Assembly (NCBI GenBank): GCA_963580455.1 | Contig: OY756967.1 | Span: forward strand, 13,476,501-13,540,500 | Direction of reading: 5' to 3' | DNA length: 64,000 bases | Origin: Euonymus europaeus | Taxonomy: Eukaryota; Streptophyta; Magnoliopsida; Celastrales; Celastraceae | In this document: in pieces, positions 63,296 to 64,000 of the stretch | How the letters are laid out: every line of letters starts with the position of its first letter | Numbering within the stretch: position 1 is the stretch's first letter | Translations under genes and position numbers: made by a program | Notes under the pieces: generated by a model | What the model was told of the DNA's origin: nothing | What the model saw: the letters and a program-made list of their open reading frames with translations, nothing else | Databases searched by the model: none

Positions 63296-64000
63296 AGCTC
63301 CTCCATAGAGAGAGTTGAGCAACTTCGGACTATCAAAGTTTCTCGGTGTACACTTTATATTGTTCTACTAAGTCAAATTTTACGAGTATAAGCTTCCAAG
63401 ATTATTTCGATGCCAAAACATTAACTTTCTGTGACAAATGGACAAAACCGTTAAAAGCTCCTCCATAGAGAGAGTTGAGCAACTTCGGACTATCAAAGTT
63501 GCTCGGTGTACACTTTTTATTGTTCTTCTATGTTAAATTTTACGAAAATGAGCTTCCAGGATTATTTCGATGCCAAAACAACAACTTTTTATGACAAATG
63601 GACAAAATCGTTAAAAGCTCCTCCATAGAGAGAGTTGAGCAACTTCGGACTATCTAAGTTGCTCGGTGTACACCTTTTATTGTTCTTTTATGTCAAATTT
63701 ACGAAAATGAGCTTCTAAGATTATTTCGATGCCAAAACACGAACTTTCTATGACAAATGGAGCAAACCGTTAAAAGCTCCTCCATAGAGAGAGTTGAGCA
63801 ACTTCGGACTATCTAAGTTGCTCGGTGTACACCTTTTATTGTTCTTTTATGTCAAATTTACGAAAATGAGCTTCTAAGATTATTTCGATGCCAAAACACG
63901 AACTTTCTATGACAAATGGCCAAAAGCTCTAGAAGCTCCTCCATAGAGAGAGTTGAGCAACTTCGGAACATCAAAGTTGCTCGGTGTACACTTTTTATTG
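63296..64000 (+). repeat. HOR 3198 bp (20-mer), copy 3 start, cut by window edge
   Basis: The first 705 bp of a further copy, identical to copy 2 as far as I compared. The array continues beyond the window, so total copy number is unknown. Confidence 0.92.

Larger units (their letters stand above)
1..64000 (+). repeat. Satellite array, ~160-bp monomer, head to tail
   Basis: Recurring landmarks (CTCCATAGAGAGAGTTGAGC, GTTGCTCGGTGTACAC, TTTCGATGCCAAAAC, GACAAATGGACAAAACCG) return every 159-161 bp from the first base to the last, always in the same orientation. The consensus has 32 C and 27 G in 160 bp. Length implies about 400 monomers. No unrelated DNA interrupts the array apart from a run of Ns. 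Monomer length and HOR structure are typical of centromeric or pericentromeric satellites. That role is inferred, since no CENH3 or cytological evidence can be read from sequence. The host is probably a plant, and I do not recognise the family. Confidence 0.98.

Noticed and set aside
1..64000. CRISPR array
   Set aside because: There are no unique spacers. The repeat is contiguous 160-bp satellite, with variation spread throughout the unit.
1..64000. Monomer built of four 40-bp or two 80-bp subrepeats
   Set aside because: 160 divides neatly, but by eye the quarters show only short matches (GAGC...TTC, CAACTT). An alignment score against shuffled sequence would be needed to claim an ancestral short unit.
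1..64000. Assignment to a named plant centromere satellite
   Set aside because: Several plant satellites have monomers near 155-180 bp, but I cannot match this sequence to one from memory. A database search with the consensus monomer would settle it.

Overview
The whole 64-kb window is one uninterrupted tandem satellite array. Its basic unit is an AT-rich monomer (about 37% GC in the consensus I read off) of 160 bp. By length there are about 400 monomers, all head to tail on the same strand. I see no protein-coding gene, RNA gene, transposon, inverted monomer, CRISPR array or unique spacer. The many short open frames are by-products of the repeat: most begin at a GTG or ATG inside the monomer and end at the TAG that recurs in almost every copy. 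Monomer size, base composition, absence of genes and multi-kilobase higher-order repeats (HORs) fit centromeric or pericentromeric satellite DNA of a eukaryote, most likely a plant. I do not recognise the satellite and cannot name the organism.

The array is a patchwork of HORs. From left to right: 1-1339 mixed monomers; 1340-6620 three copies of a 1754-bp 11-mer; 6621-9040 mixed; 9041-10828 two copies of an 894-bp 6-mer; 10.2-13.6 kb two related 12-mer blocks; 13.6-16.7 kb mixed; 16672-24099 two full copies and one partial copy of a 3178-bp 20-mer; 24.1-25.1 kb a copy of 14.9-15.9 kb; 25270-26857 a 902-bp 6-mer; 28.4-30.6 kb a 1406-bp 9-mer; 30.8-35.25 kb three mosaic copies of a ~1414-bp unit; 35252-38750 a 1918-bp 12-mer; 39.7-44.9 kb a 2.6-2.9-kb duplication with a 200-N assembly gap inside; 45-49.5 kb mixed; 49.5-54.4 kb a distant copy of parts of 33.6-40.7 kb; 54.4-56.5 kb a copy of 47.5-49.5 kb; 56900-64000 a 3198-bp 20-mer that runs off the window.

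Near identity between neighbouring HOR copies (a handful of substitutions in about 3 kb), against frequent point differences between monomers within a unit, points to recent amplification by unequal exchange. Exact deletions, chimeric monomers and zone-restricted monomer subfamilies let one order some of these events. Each monomer carries an 11-bp-arm dyad at monomer positions 22-49, followed by the palindrome GTGTACAC. Paired differences in the two arms are the most unusual sequence-level feature.
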